This document shows, piece by piece, positions 29,475 to 34,830 of a stretch of 34,830 bases of DNA. The notes beneath the pieces are model-generated. The model had not been told where the DNA came from and did not search any database. It saw only the letters and a program-made list of their open reading frames with translations. Each line of letters opens with the position of its first letter. The stretch's first letter is position 1. The stretch is from Bathymodiolus brooksi thiotrophic gill symbiont (GTDB taxonomy: Bacteria > Pseudomonadota > Gammaproteobacteria > PS1 > Pseudothioglobaceae), in contig NZ_CAHJWD020000263.1 of assembly GCF_903642095.1 (NCBI RefSeq), forward strand, positions 1 through 34,830, read 5' to 3'. The position numbers were made by a program, and so were the translations under genes.

Positions 29475-30951
29475 TTTGGTTAATTCAACACGCGTTTATA
29501 ATGTTGTCAGCCCAACGCCACTGGGTTTGGCATATCAGTTAAGTGAACGCAGTAAAAATAATGTCCACTTAAAGCGTGAAGATAAGTTGACAGTTCATTC
29601 TTTTAAGTTAAGAGGCGCTTATCAAAAAATATCCAGTTTATCACCTGAACAAGCAGCCAAAGGTGTGATTGCCTCAAGTGCAGGTAATCACGCACAAGGC
29701 GTGGCAATGTCTGCCACTAAACTTGGTATTAAATCCGTTATTGTCATGCCACTTTCTACACCTAAAATTAAAGTTAATGCTGTTAAGCAATTAGGCGGCA
29801 AGGTAATTTTGTATGGCGATATGTATGATGATGCATATCAGCATGCCAAGCAATTGGAACAAGAACAAGATTTGGTGTTTATCCACCCGTATGATGATAT
29901 TGAAGTGATGGCAGGTCAGGCAACTATTGCCAAAGAACTGTTAGAGCAATTGCCAAATATGGACAAAGTATTTATCCCTGTGGGCGGCGGCGGTTTAATT
30001 GCGGGTATGGCGACTTACCTAAAACATTATGCGCCTAATATTAAAGTGATTGGTGTTGAACCAAACGACTCGCCAACTCTTTATCAAGCACTCAAAACTG
30101 GAGAACGCATCATATTACCTGAAGTCGGGCGTTTTGCTGATGGTGTGGCTATTAAGCAAATTGGTGAAAAAACCTATCCAATTGCCAAAAAAGTGGTGGA
30201 TGAAGTTATATTGGTAAGTAACGATGAAATCTGTGCAGCGATTAAAGATATTTACGAGGATGTGCGTTCTATTGCAGAGCCGTCTGGTGCCTTGGCTACA
30301 GCAGGACTTAAAAAGTATGTTGAGCAAAATAACATTGAAAATGAAGACTTAGTCGCCATTGTTTCAGGGGCAAATGTGAATTTTGACCGTTTACGCTATA
30401 TTGCTGAGCGTGCTGATTTAGGTGAACACAGTGAAGCTATTATTGCTGCCACTATTCCCGAACAACCCGGTAGTTTTTTAAAATTTTGTCAATTACTTGA
30501 CCAGCACGCAATTACCGAATTTAATTATCGCTATACACCCTCTGATCAAGCGCGTATTTTTGTGGGTGTGGCACTCAGCAAAGGGCTAAGTGAAAAAGAA
30601 GCCTTATTAAGTAAACTTGCCAAATCGTTTGATGTATTAGATATGAGTAATAACTCAATTGCAAAAACACATATGCGCTATATGGTGGGTGGTCGTGCAG
30701 AAGTTAGTAATGAAGTTTTGTATCGTTTTGAATTTCCTGAGTGCCCCGGTGCCTTGTTGAGTTTTTTAAAAAAAATTGGCAGTAAATGGAATATCTCTTT
30801 ATTTCATTATCGTAATCATGGTGCCGATTTTGGTCGTGTGTTAATTGGATTGCAAGTAGATGATATTGTAGTTATAGAGCGTAGTTTTAACGAACTCGGC
30901 TATTTTTATCAAAATGAAACCAACAATAAAGCCTATCAATATTTCCTTTAG
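29458..30951 (+). CDS. ilvA: Threonine ammonia-lyase, biosynthetic
   Basis: PLP enzyme that makes 2-oxobutanoate from threonine, the first step of isoleucine synthesis. The 497-residue form has the catalytic domain with HSFKLRGAYQKI (PLP Lys50), SAGNHAQGVA, the glycine loop PVGGGGLIAGM, and two C-terminal ACT-like regulatory domains (about 330-405 and 420-495) for isoleucine feedback and valine activation. AAGGAG lies just before the ATG, within the end of cbbY. The end overlaps rimI by 38 bases. Confidence 0.95.
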   Translation: MENIIDLVNSTRVYNVVSPTPLGLAYQLSERSKNNVHLKREDKLTVHSFKLRGAYQKISSLSPEQAAKGVIASSAGNHAQGVAMSATKLGIKSVIVMPLSTPKIKVNAVKQLGGKVILYGDMYDDAYQHAKQLEQEQDLVFIHPYDDIEVMAGQATIAKELLEQLPNMDKVFIPVGGGGLIAGMATYLKHYAPNIKVIGVEPNDSPTLYQALKTGERIILPEVGRFADGVAIKQIGEKTYPIAKKVVDEVILVSNDEICAAIKDIYEDVRSIAEPSGALATAGLKKYVEQNNIENEDLVAIVSGANVNFDRLRYIAERADLGEHSEAIIAATIPEQPGSFLKFCQLLDQHAITEFNYRYTPSDQARIFVGVALSKGLSEKEALLSKLAKSFDVLDMSNNSIAKTHMRYMVGGRAEVSNEVLYRFEFPECPGALLSFLKKIGSKWNISLFHYRNHGADFGRVLIGLQVDDIVVIERSFNELGYFYQNETNNKAYQYFL

Positions 30952-31369
30952 GGTATTTAGCCCACAAGATGTAGATGCTGTTTTAGTGATAGAACAATTG
31001 GCTTATAAAACGCCTTGGCGTAGAGTGCAATTTATCCAGAGTTTGAGTAATCCGAATATTTTGGCGTATTTAATCCTGAAAGACAATCGAATAGTGGGTT
31101 ATAGCATCGCCTTGCATACATTGGATTTTACTGATTTGCTTAATATTTGTATTCACCCTCAATATCAACACCAAGGTTTGGGTGCTCAATTATTTAATCA
31201 CTTGTTAAATGTATCGAATATTAAAGAGGTATTTATAGAAGTGCGTGTGACTAATTATAATGCCTTGTTGTTTTATAAAAAGTTGGGGTTTAAGGTAATT
31301 AACATTCGTAAAAAATATTATTTAGATGGTGAAGATGCTAAAATGTTGCACTTTTCAATAAGTAGTTAA
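30914..31369 (+). CDS. rimI: Ribosomal-protein alanine N-acetyltransferase
   Basis: GNAT-family acetyltransferase of the RimI type, which acetylates the N-terminus of ribosomal protein S18. The 151-residue product has the acetyl-CoA loop in CIHPQYQHQGLGAQLFNHLL and the downstream EVRVTNYNALLFYKKLGFK. The N-terminal FRVFSPQDVDAVLVIE and YKTPW fit RimI. The start ATG lies in the last codons of ilvA, and icd begins six bases after the stop. Distinction from other small GNAT enzymes is by similarity only. Confidence 0.85.
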   Translation: MKPTIKPINISFRVFSPQDVDAVLVIEQLAYKTPWRRVQFIQSLSNPNILAYLILKDNRIVGYSIALHTLDFTDLLNICIHPQYQHQGLGAQLFNHLLNVSNIKEVFIEVRVTNYNALLFYKKLGFKVINIRKKYYLDGEDAKMLHFSISS

Positions 31370-31375
31370 TCAAAA

Positions 31376-32626
31376 ATGATTCAAAAGCGTATCCATATGC
31401 CAGTTAATGGCGAAAAAATTACCTTTAAAAGTGGTGTTATTCAAGTGCCAAACCAGCCAATTGTTACTTATATTGAGGGTGATGGCATTGGCAGTGATGT
31501 TTCGCCAGTGATGAAAAAAGTTATTGATGCAGTTGTGAATAAAGCTTATAACGGGGAAAAAGAAATTCAATGGATGGATATTTATGCTGGCGAAAAAGCC
31601 AATGGTATTTATGGTGAATATTTACCACAAGAAACGCTTGACGCTATTGAAGAATTTACCGTATCCATCAAAGGTCCACTCACCACACCAGTAGGTGGCG
31701 GTATGCGTTCACTTAATGTTGCCATCCGTCAAGAATTGGATTTATTCATTTGTCAGCGACCAGTGCAATATTTTGTTGGCACACCTTCACCTGTTAAAGC
31801 ACCTGAAAAAGTTGATATGGTTATTTTTAGAGAAAATTCTGAGGATATTTATGCAGGGATTGAATATCAAGCAGGTAGCACCAAGGTTCAAAAAGTTATT
31901 GATTTCTTACAAAATGAGATGGGTGTTACTAAGATTCGTTTTCCTCAGACTTCTGGTATTGGCATTAAGCCTGTCTCCCAAGAAGGCACAGTGCGCTTAG
32001 TTCGTGCTGCTATTCAGTATGCTATTGATAATGATAAAGATTCTGTTACTCTGGTGCATAAAGGTAATATTATGAAGTTCACTGAAGGTGGATTTAGAGA
32101 TTGGGGTTATCAACTTGCACAAGATGAATTTGGTGCTGAAACTATTGATAACGGCCCTTGGTGTCAATTTACCAATCCCAATACAGGCACTATTATCACG
32201 ATTAAAGATGTGATTGCTGATGCTTTTTTACAGCAAATATTATTACGCCCAGAGGAGTATTCAGTCATTGCCACACTTAATCTAAATGGCGATTATATTT
32301 CAGATGCCTTGGCAGCACAAGTGGGCGGTATTGGTATTGCACCGGGTGCTAATTTGTCTGATACCACAGCAGTATTTGAAGCCACGCACGGCACGGCACC
32401 AAAATATGCAGGACAAGATAAAGTCAATCCCGGTTCCATTATTCTTTCAGCAGAAATGATGCTTCGTTATATGGGTTGGACTAAGGCAGCAGATATGGTG
32501 CTAATGGCAATGTCAAATGTTATTCAAAACAAAACCGTAACTTACGATTTAGAAAGATTGATGGAAGGCGCAACTTTGTTGTCTTGCTCTGAGTTCGGCG
32601 ATGCGATGATTGACTCTCTGTCATAA
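31376..32626 (+). CDS. icd: Isocitrate dehydrogenase, NADP-type
   Basis: Converts isocitrate to 2-oxoglutarate with CO2 release, supplying the carbon skeleton for glutamate. The 416-residue length and the motifs [21 protein letters not shown] (phosphorylatable/active-site Ser), [30 protein letters not shown] and [19 protein letters not shown] match the E. coli-type enzyme. It ends the cbbY-ilvA-rimI-icd cluster and is followed by a strong terminator. No Shine-Dalgarno sequence is evident, so coupling to rimI is likely. Confidence 0.96.
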   Translation: MIQKRIHMPVNGEKITFKSGVIQVPNQPIVTYIEGDGIGSDVSPVMKKVIDAVVNKAYNGEKEIQWMDIYAGEKANGIYGEYLPQETLDAIEEFTVSIKGPLTTPVGGGMRSLNVAIRQELDLFICQRPVQYFVGTPSPVKAPEKVDMVIFRENSEDIYAGIEYQAGSTKVQKVIDFLQNEMGVTKIRFPQTSGIGIKPVSQEGTVRLVRAAIQYAIDNDKDSVTLVHKGNIMKFTEGGFRDWGYQLAQDEFGAETIDNGPWCQFTNPNTGTIITIKDVIADAFLQQILLRPEEYSVIATLNLNGDYISDALAAQVGGIGIAPGANLSDTTAVFEATHGTAPKYAGQDKVNPGSIILSAEMMLRYMGWTKAADMVLMAMSNVIQNKTVTYDLERLMEGATLLSCSEFGDAMIDSLS

Positions 32627-32650
32627 CTGAAAAAAATAATCATTAGCAAA

Positions 32651-32684
32651 AAAAATCCATCTCCTTGTAGATGGATTTTTTTTA
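32651..32684 (+). terminator. Rho-independent terminator after icd
   Basis: AAAAATCCATCT (32651-32662) pairs with AGATGGATTTTT (32669-32680) over a six-base loop, followed by more T. It lies 25 bases after the icd stop. Confidence 0.92.
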
Positions 32685-32832
32685 TTTGTAAAGAAAACTT
32701 TGTAACACTGTTTTCAAAAATAAAATAAATAATGCTTAATCATAAAAACATCTGTCAAATTGGTAAAAACTGAATTCTGATAATCACTTATATTTATACA
32801 AAGGTCTAATAATTATTTTTTAATAGGGCTTT

Positions 32833-32858
32833 AACCCAGAGGTAGAAGGGTTTTTTTT
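32833..32858 (+). terminator. Weak terminator-like hairpin with a T run
   Basis: AACCC and GGGTT form a five-base stem over a ten-base loop, followed by TTTTTT. No gene ends just before it, so it may end a small transcript starting somewhere in 32690-32830, or be chance. Confidence 0.3.
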
Positions 32859-32887
32859 GGCTTTATGCAATATATATAAGAATATAA

Positions 32888-32915
32888 TTGACTTCTAATA
32901 TAGTTTGAGTATAAT
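32888..32915 (+). promoter_or_regulatory. Strong promoter of the first repeat-protein gene
   Basis: TTGACT, 16 bases, TATAAT. This is one of the best sigma-70 matches in the window and predicts strong expression, with a leader of about 72 bases. Confidence 0.7.
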
Positions 32916-32993
32916 GTGCGCTTATCAAGATAAAACAAGAACTTGATAGAAAACACAACAATAATGATGTGTTAAAAAAAATTAGGAAATATT

Positions 32994-33491
32994 ATGAAAA
33001 AAATTATCGCAATCGCTACTATCGTGGTAGCTACATCAGCCTCAGCAGGATTTTTTAACAATGGCAATAATGGTTACAACGGTTCTAATAACTGGGGTCC
33101 TTTTGATGGCGGTTCTAACTGGGGTCCGATGAATGGCGGTTCTAATTGGGGCCCTATGAATGGTGGCAACAATTGGGGTCCTTTTAACGGTGGTTCTAAC
33201 GCTGGCCCTTTTAACGGTTCTAATAACTGGGGTCCTTTTAAAGGTGGCAATAATTGGTTGAACGATACAGACTTTGGTCTTAATTTCAATACCAAGAACA
33301 AAAACAATGCTAAAGCTTCTGGTTCCGCTGACGCTAAAGGCACAGGTGTTGCAAATGCTACTGCCAAAGGTCAAGCTGATGCATATGCCAAAGGTCAAGC
33401 CGATGCTTTTGCTAAAGCACAAGCAGACGCTTATGCTAAAGGTTATGCAGATGCAACAGCTAAAGCACAAACTTTAAATGCAACTAAATAA
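32994..33491 (+). CDS. Exported Gly/Asn/Trp repeat protein (first copy), possible sulfur-globule coat protein
   Basis: A 165-residue exported protein. Signal peptide MKKIIAIATIVVATSASA is cut before Gly19. Residues about 32-88 are nonapeptide repeats of the form (S/N)N(W/A)GP(F/M)xG(G/S), six full copies; then a conserved linker NNWLNDTDFGLNFNTKNK; then an alanine-rich tail of octapeptides such as AKGQADAY, AKGQADAF, AKAQADAY and AKGYADAT. There is no cysteine and no membrane segment. A signal peptide followed by Gly/Asn/aromatic repeats is the style of sulfur-globule proteins of purple sulfur bacteria, but I see no diagnostic domain, so this role is an inference. AGGAAAT precedes the ATG. 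A paralogue follows at 33670. An extracellular matrix or cell-surface filament protein is an alternative. Confidence 0.8.
   Translation: MKKIIAIATIVVATSASAGFFNNGNNGYNGSNNWGPFDGGSNWGPMNGGSNWGPMNGGNNWGPFNGGSNAGPFNGSNNWGPFKGGNNWLNDTDFGLNFNTKNKNNAKASGSADAKGTGVANATAKGQADAYAKGQADAFAKAQADAYAKGYADATAKAQTLNATK
33078..33264 (+). repeat. 27-bp tandem repeats in the first repeat-protein gene
   Basis: Tandem units of about 27 bases around AACTGGGGTCC or AATTGGGGTCC, each encoding one nonapeptide. Copies differ at wobble positions, so the repeat is old enough to have drifted yet is held at the protein level. Confidence 0.85.
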
Positions 33492-33493
33492 TT

Positions 33494-33526
33494 AACCAGT
33501 ATTACTGGTTGCTGATTAATTTCAGC
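33494..33526 (+). repeat. Two adjacent stem-loops after the first repeat-protein gene
   Basis: AACCAGT-ATT-ACTGGTT (33494-33510) is immediately followed by GCTGA-TTAATT-TCAGC (33511-33526). Both lie between the stop codon and the terminator hairpin, so the mRNA 3' end would carry three hairpins in a row. They may protect the message from 3' exonucleases. Confidence 0.65.
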
Positions 33527-33531
33527 ACAAT

Positions 33532-33560
33532 AAAAAAACCACCTCATAGGTGGTTTTTTT
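33532..33560 (+). terminator. Terminator of the first repeat-protein gene
   Basis: A 13-base stem (AAAAAAACCACCT with AGGTGGTTTTTTT) over a three-base loop, with its own T run in the right arm and a matching A run on the left, so it could act on both strands. Confidence 0.92.
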
Positions 33561-33581
33561 ATGTCTAATATATTTATCCAT

Positions 33582-33610
33582 TTGACTTTTAACCATTTCT
33601 TGATTAAAAT
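33582..33610 (+). promoter_or_regulatory. Promoter of the second repeat-protein gene
   Basis: TTGACT, 17 bases, TAAAAT. The -35 is identical to that of the first copy; the leader is about 53 bases and ends in GGAGAG before the ATG. Confidence 0.6.
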
Positions 33611-33669
33611 TAATCTCGTAGATATTGATATTTTTGTCAATGTCTTAATTATAACACGGAGAGTATAAA

Positions 33670-34227
33670 ATGAAAACATTAGTGAAAGCAATTGCAATCG
33701 CAACTACAATCGCAGCAACATCAGCATCAGCTGGTTTTTTTGGCAATAGTAATGGCAATGATAACTGGGGTCCTATGAATGGTGGCAACAATTGGGGTCC
33801 TATTAGTGGTGGCAACAATTGGGGTCCTATGAGTGGTGGCAACAATTGGGGCCCCTTTAATGGCGGTTCTAACGCTGGCCCATTCAGTGGTGGCAACAAT
33901 TGGGGTCCCTTTAACGGTGGCTCTAACGCTGGTCCCTTTAACGGTGGATCAAACTGGGGTCCGTTTAACGGCGCTAACAATTGGATGAATGACACAGATT
34001 TTGGTCTTAAATTCGACACCAAAAATAAAAACGATGCTAGAGGTTCTGGCTCTGCTGACGGTAAAGGCTCTGGCTCTTATGACGCTTTTGCCAAAGGTCA
34101 AGCTGATGGCTTTGCCAAAGGTCAAGCAGACGCTTACGCCAAAGGTCAAGCAGATGCTTATGCCAAAGGCTATGCAGATGCAATGGCTAAAGGTAATGTT
34201 AACAACACTAACAATAACAATCGTTAA
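33670..34227 (+). CDS. Exported Gly/Asn/Trp repeat protein (second copy), possible sulfur-globule coat protein
   Basis: A 185-residue paralogue of the protein at 32994. Signal peptide MKTLVKAIAIATTIAATSASA is cut before Gly22. There are eight nonapeptides (NNWGPFNGG, SNAGPFSGG, NNWGPMSGG and similar) against six in the first copy, then the same linker NNWMNDTDFGLKFDTKNK and an octapeptide tail (AKGQADGF, AKGQADAY twice, AKGYADAM). No cysteine. Most of the length difference is repeat number, so the pair arose by duplication followed by repeat expansion or loss. It has its own promoter, a GGAGAG site and its own terminator, which would allow separate control. The sulfur-globule role is inferred from composition and from the likely thiotrophic host, not shown. 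Confidence 0.8.
   Translation: MKTLVKAIAIATTIAATSASAGFFGNSNGNDNWGPMNGGNNWGPISGGNNWGPMSGGNNWGPFNGGSNAGPFSGGNNWGPFNGGSNAGPFNGGSNWGPFNGANNWMNDTDFGLKFDTKNKNDARGSGSADGKGSGSYDAFAKGQADGFAKGQADAYAKGQADAYAKGYADAMAKGNVNNTNNNNR
33760..33990 (+). repeat. 27-bp tandem repeats in the second repeat-protein gene
   Basis: Eight units of about 27 bases with the core GGTGGCAACAATTGGGG and variants. Neighbouring copies are nearly identical in DNA, more so than in the first gene, which points to recent expansion. Confidence 0.85.
34090..34190 (+). repeat. 24-bp tandem repeats coding the octapeptide tail
   Basis: Units of 24 bases with the core GCCAAAGGTCAAGC, each coding AKGQADxx. Related units lie in the first gene at about 33361-33465. 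Confidence 0.85.
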
Positions 34228-34239
34228 ACATTACTAAAA

Positions 34240-34280
34240 AATAATAAAAAAGGACGCTTTTGCGTCCTTTTTTATTATTT
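34240..34280 (+). terminator. Terminator of the second repeat-protein gene
   Basis: An 18-base perfect stem centred on AGGACGC-TTTT-GCGTCCT with A and T runs extending both arms; the longest hairpin of this type in the window and probably bidirectional. Confidence 0.93.
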
Positions 34281-34299
34281 TTTAATTTAGTGAAAATAA

Positions 34300-34329
34300 T
34301 TGATTACAAGGGTCAGTTGTCGCTATAAT
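34300..34329 (+). promoter_or_regulatory. Promoter of tRNA-Asn
   Basis: TTGATT, 18 bases, TATAAT, with the tRNA 5' end 13 bases after the -10. Confidence 0.6.
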
Positions 34330-34341
34330 ATCTCACTTAAT

Positions 34342-34417
34342 TCCTCGATAGCTCAGTTGGTAGAGCAATGGACTGTTAATCCATTTGTCGCTGGTTCGAG
34401 CCCAGCTCGAGGAGCCA
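34342..34417 (+). tRNA. tRNA-Asn(GUU)
   Basis: Acceptor TCCTCGA pairs with TCGAGGA, D arm AGCTCAGTTGGTAGAGC, anticodon stem ATGGA/TCCAT around CTGTTAA (anticodon GTT), T arm CTGGTTCGAGCCCAG, discriminator G and an encoded CCA. It reads AAC and AAU, which are heavily used by the two repeat-protein genes just upstream. Confidence 0.97.
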
Positions 34418-34830
34418 TATTCATAAACTATAGTTAAAAAAAGTCTTTAATTATAGTTTTACACCCTTGCTTTGTTATATAAATTTTTATTAATTTAAGG
34501 ATTTTATGACGAAAATGAGCGAAAAATCAATATTTAAAGACCACTGTAACAACCTTACAAGTCTTTATCCGTCTAAAGTAAAGTTACCCTTATCCGTAAT
34601 TAGTTGCCCTTGCTACTCTGCATACGCTAATTCAAAAGGAAAAAGCAATAGCAACCTTACTAATGCTAAAGTTTAAGAAGAAACAATATGCAAAATAACG
34701 CACTAATCTTGGATAAATGAGAAAGAGTAATTGAAGCACTTGCTCGTGGCAACAATATTATCAATATTATGATGCTATATGTCAAAATATATAGGTGAAG
34801 GCAAAAAAAATACTGCTTGACCTACCTTAA
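34418..34830. other. 413-base region after tRNA-Asn with no convincing gene
   Basis: Apart from the doubtful 56-codon ORF, a frame from ATG 34688 reads MQNNALILDK, meets a TGA, and continues with ERVIEALARGNNIINI, which has the feel of a helix-turn-helix start from a transposase or regulator but is too short to judge. The region continues beyond the right edge. Confidence 0.45.
34506..34676 (+). CDS. Possible 56-residue ORF of unknown function
   Basis: An ATG with AAGGA placed four bases upstream opens a 56-codon frame (starts MTKMSEKSIFKDHC, ends NLTNAKV). It has three cysteines and no recognisable domain or membrane segment. Composition is ordinary and no homologue comes to mind. It could be a real small protein or the leftover of a decayed gene; the following 150 bases look like non-coding or decayed sequence. 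Confidence 0.25.
   Translation: MTKMSEKSIFKDHCNNLTSLYPSKVKLPLSVISCPCYSAYANSKGKSNSNLTNAKV

Larger units (their letters stand above)
32627..32993. other. 367-base non-coding region between icd and the first repeat-protein gene
   Basis: It holds the icd terminator, an AT-rich stretch with no gene, a short stem with a T run (32833-32858), a strong promoter (32888-32915) and a 72-base leader with an inverted repeat (TATCAAG at 32923-32929 and CTTGATA at 32942-32948). Confidence 0.75.

Noticed and set aside
33042..34022. Long open frames on the minus strand opposite the two repeat-protein genes, including proline-rich ones
   Set aside because: They are by-products of the regular 27-base repeat, which avoids stops in several frames. 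They lack start signals, and the plus-strand products have signal peptides, ribosome-binding sites and wobble-position drift that shows selection on that frame.
33078..34190. CRISPR-like or minisatellite array
   Set aside because: The 24- and 27-base repeats are contiguous, in frame and encode conserved peptides; there are no unique spacers.
34342..34830. Integrative element at tRNA-Asn
   Set aside because: No integrase and no duplicate of the tRNA 3' end is found within the window; kept only as a possibility to check with more sequence.

Overview
The window looks like chromosome from an AT-rich sulfur-oxidising gammaproteobacterium of the SUP05/Thioglobus type, which includes the thiotrophic gill symbionts of deep-sea mussels. 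The grounds are the low GC content, the gammaproteobacterial housekeeping proteins, a CbbY-type phosphatase that hints at a Calvin cycle, and two exported Gly/Asn/Trp repeat proteins that resemble sulfur-globule coat proteins in style. The assignment is an inference from sequence character and no marker gene settles it. There is no rRNA, CRISPR array, intact insertion sequence or prophage.

Layout. 1-4753 (minus strand): a tight five-gene run, lemA-like, M48 protease, map, DUF502 membrane protein, aspS (cut by the left edge). 4960-5963 (minus): tRNA-Pro(UGG), tRNA-Arg(UCU) with a terminator, and dnaQ. 6036-11107 (plus): rpoZ, then an acetate module made of a two-subunit Na+/solute symporter, a small membrane-anchored unknown protein and acs. 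11209-12201 (minus): hemB. 12401-15263 (plus): thiC and an exported alpha/beta-hydrolase whose catalytic triad looks lost. 15278-18352: waaA (minus), then obgE-proB (plus, overlapping). 18417-19157 (minus): prepilin peptidase.

19158-26626: a 365-base spacer with a 21-bp inverted repeat, then folK-panB-[giant helicase]-panC. The usual folK-panB-panC order is split by a 4.9-kb gene encoding a 1623-residue protein that joins an exonuclease-like domain, a RecQ-type SF2 helicase and a UvrD-type SF1 helicase. 26643-32626: nfuA, thiL, dksA (minus), then cbbY-ilvA-rimI-icd, tightly packed or overlapping. 32627-34280: two paralogous exported repeat proteins, each with its own promoter and strong terminator. 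34342-34417: tRNA-Asn. 34418-34830: no convincing gene, one 56-codon ORF and what may be a decayed remnant.

How the genes work together. Several loci supply cofactors (thiC, thiL, hemB, folK, panB, panC, nfuA) or amino-acid precursors (ilvA, proB, icd gives 2-oxoglutarate). acs and the symporter would let an otherwise autotrophic cell salvage acetate. The two parts that are hard to explain by housekeeping are the exonuclease-RecQ-UvrD fusion placed inside the pantothenate operon, and the twin secreted repeat proteins. A further theme is that promoters for hemB, thiC and the dead hydrolase sit so close to the ATG that leaderless mRNAs are likely.
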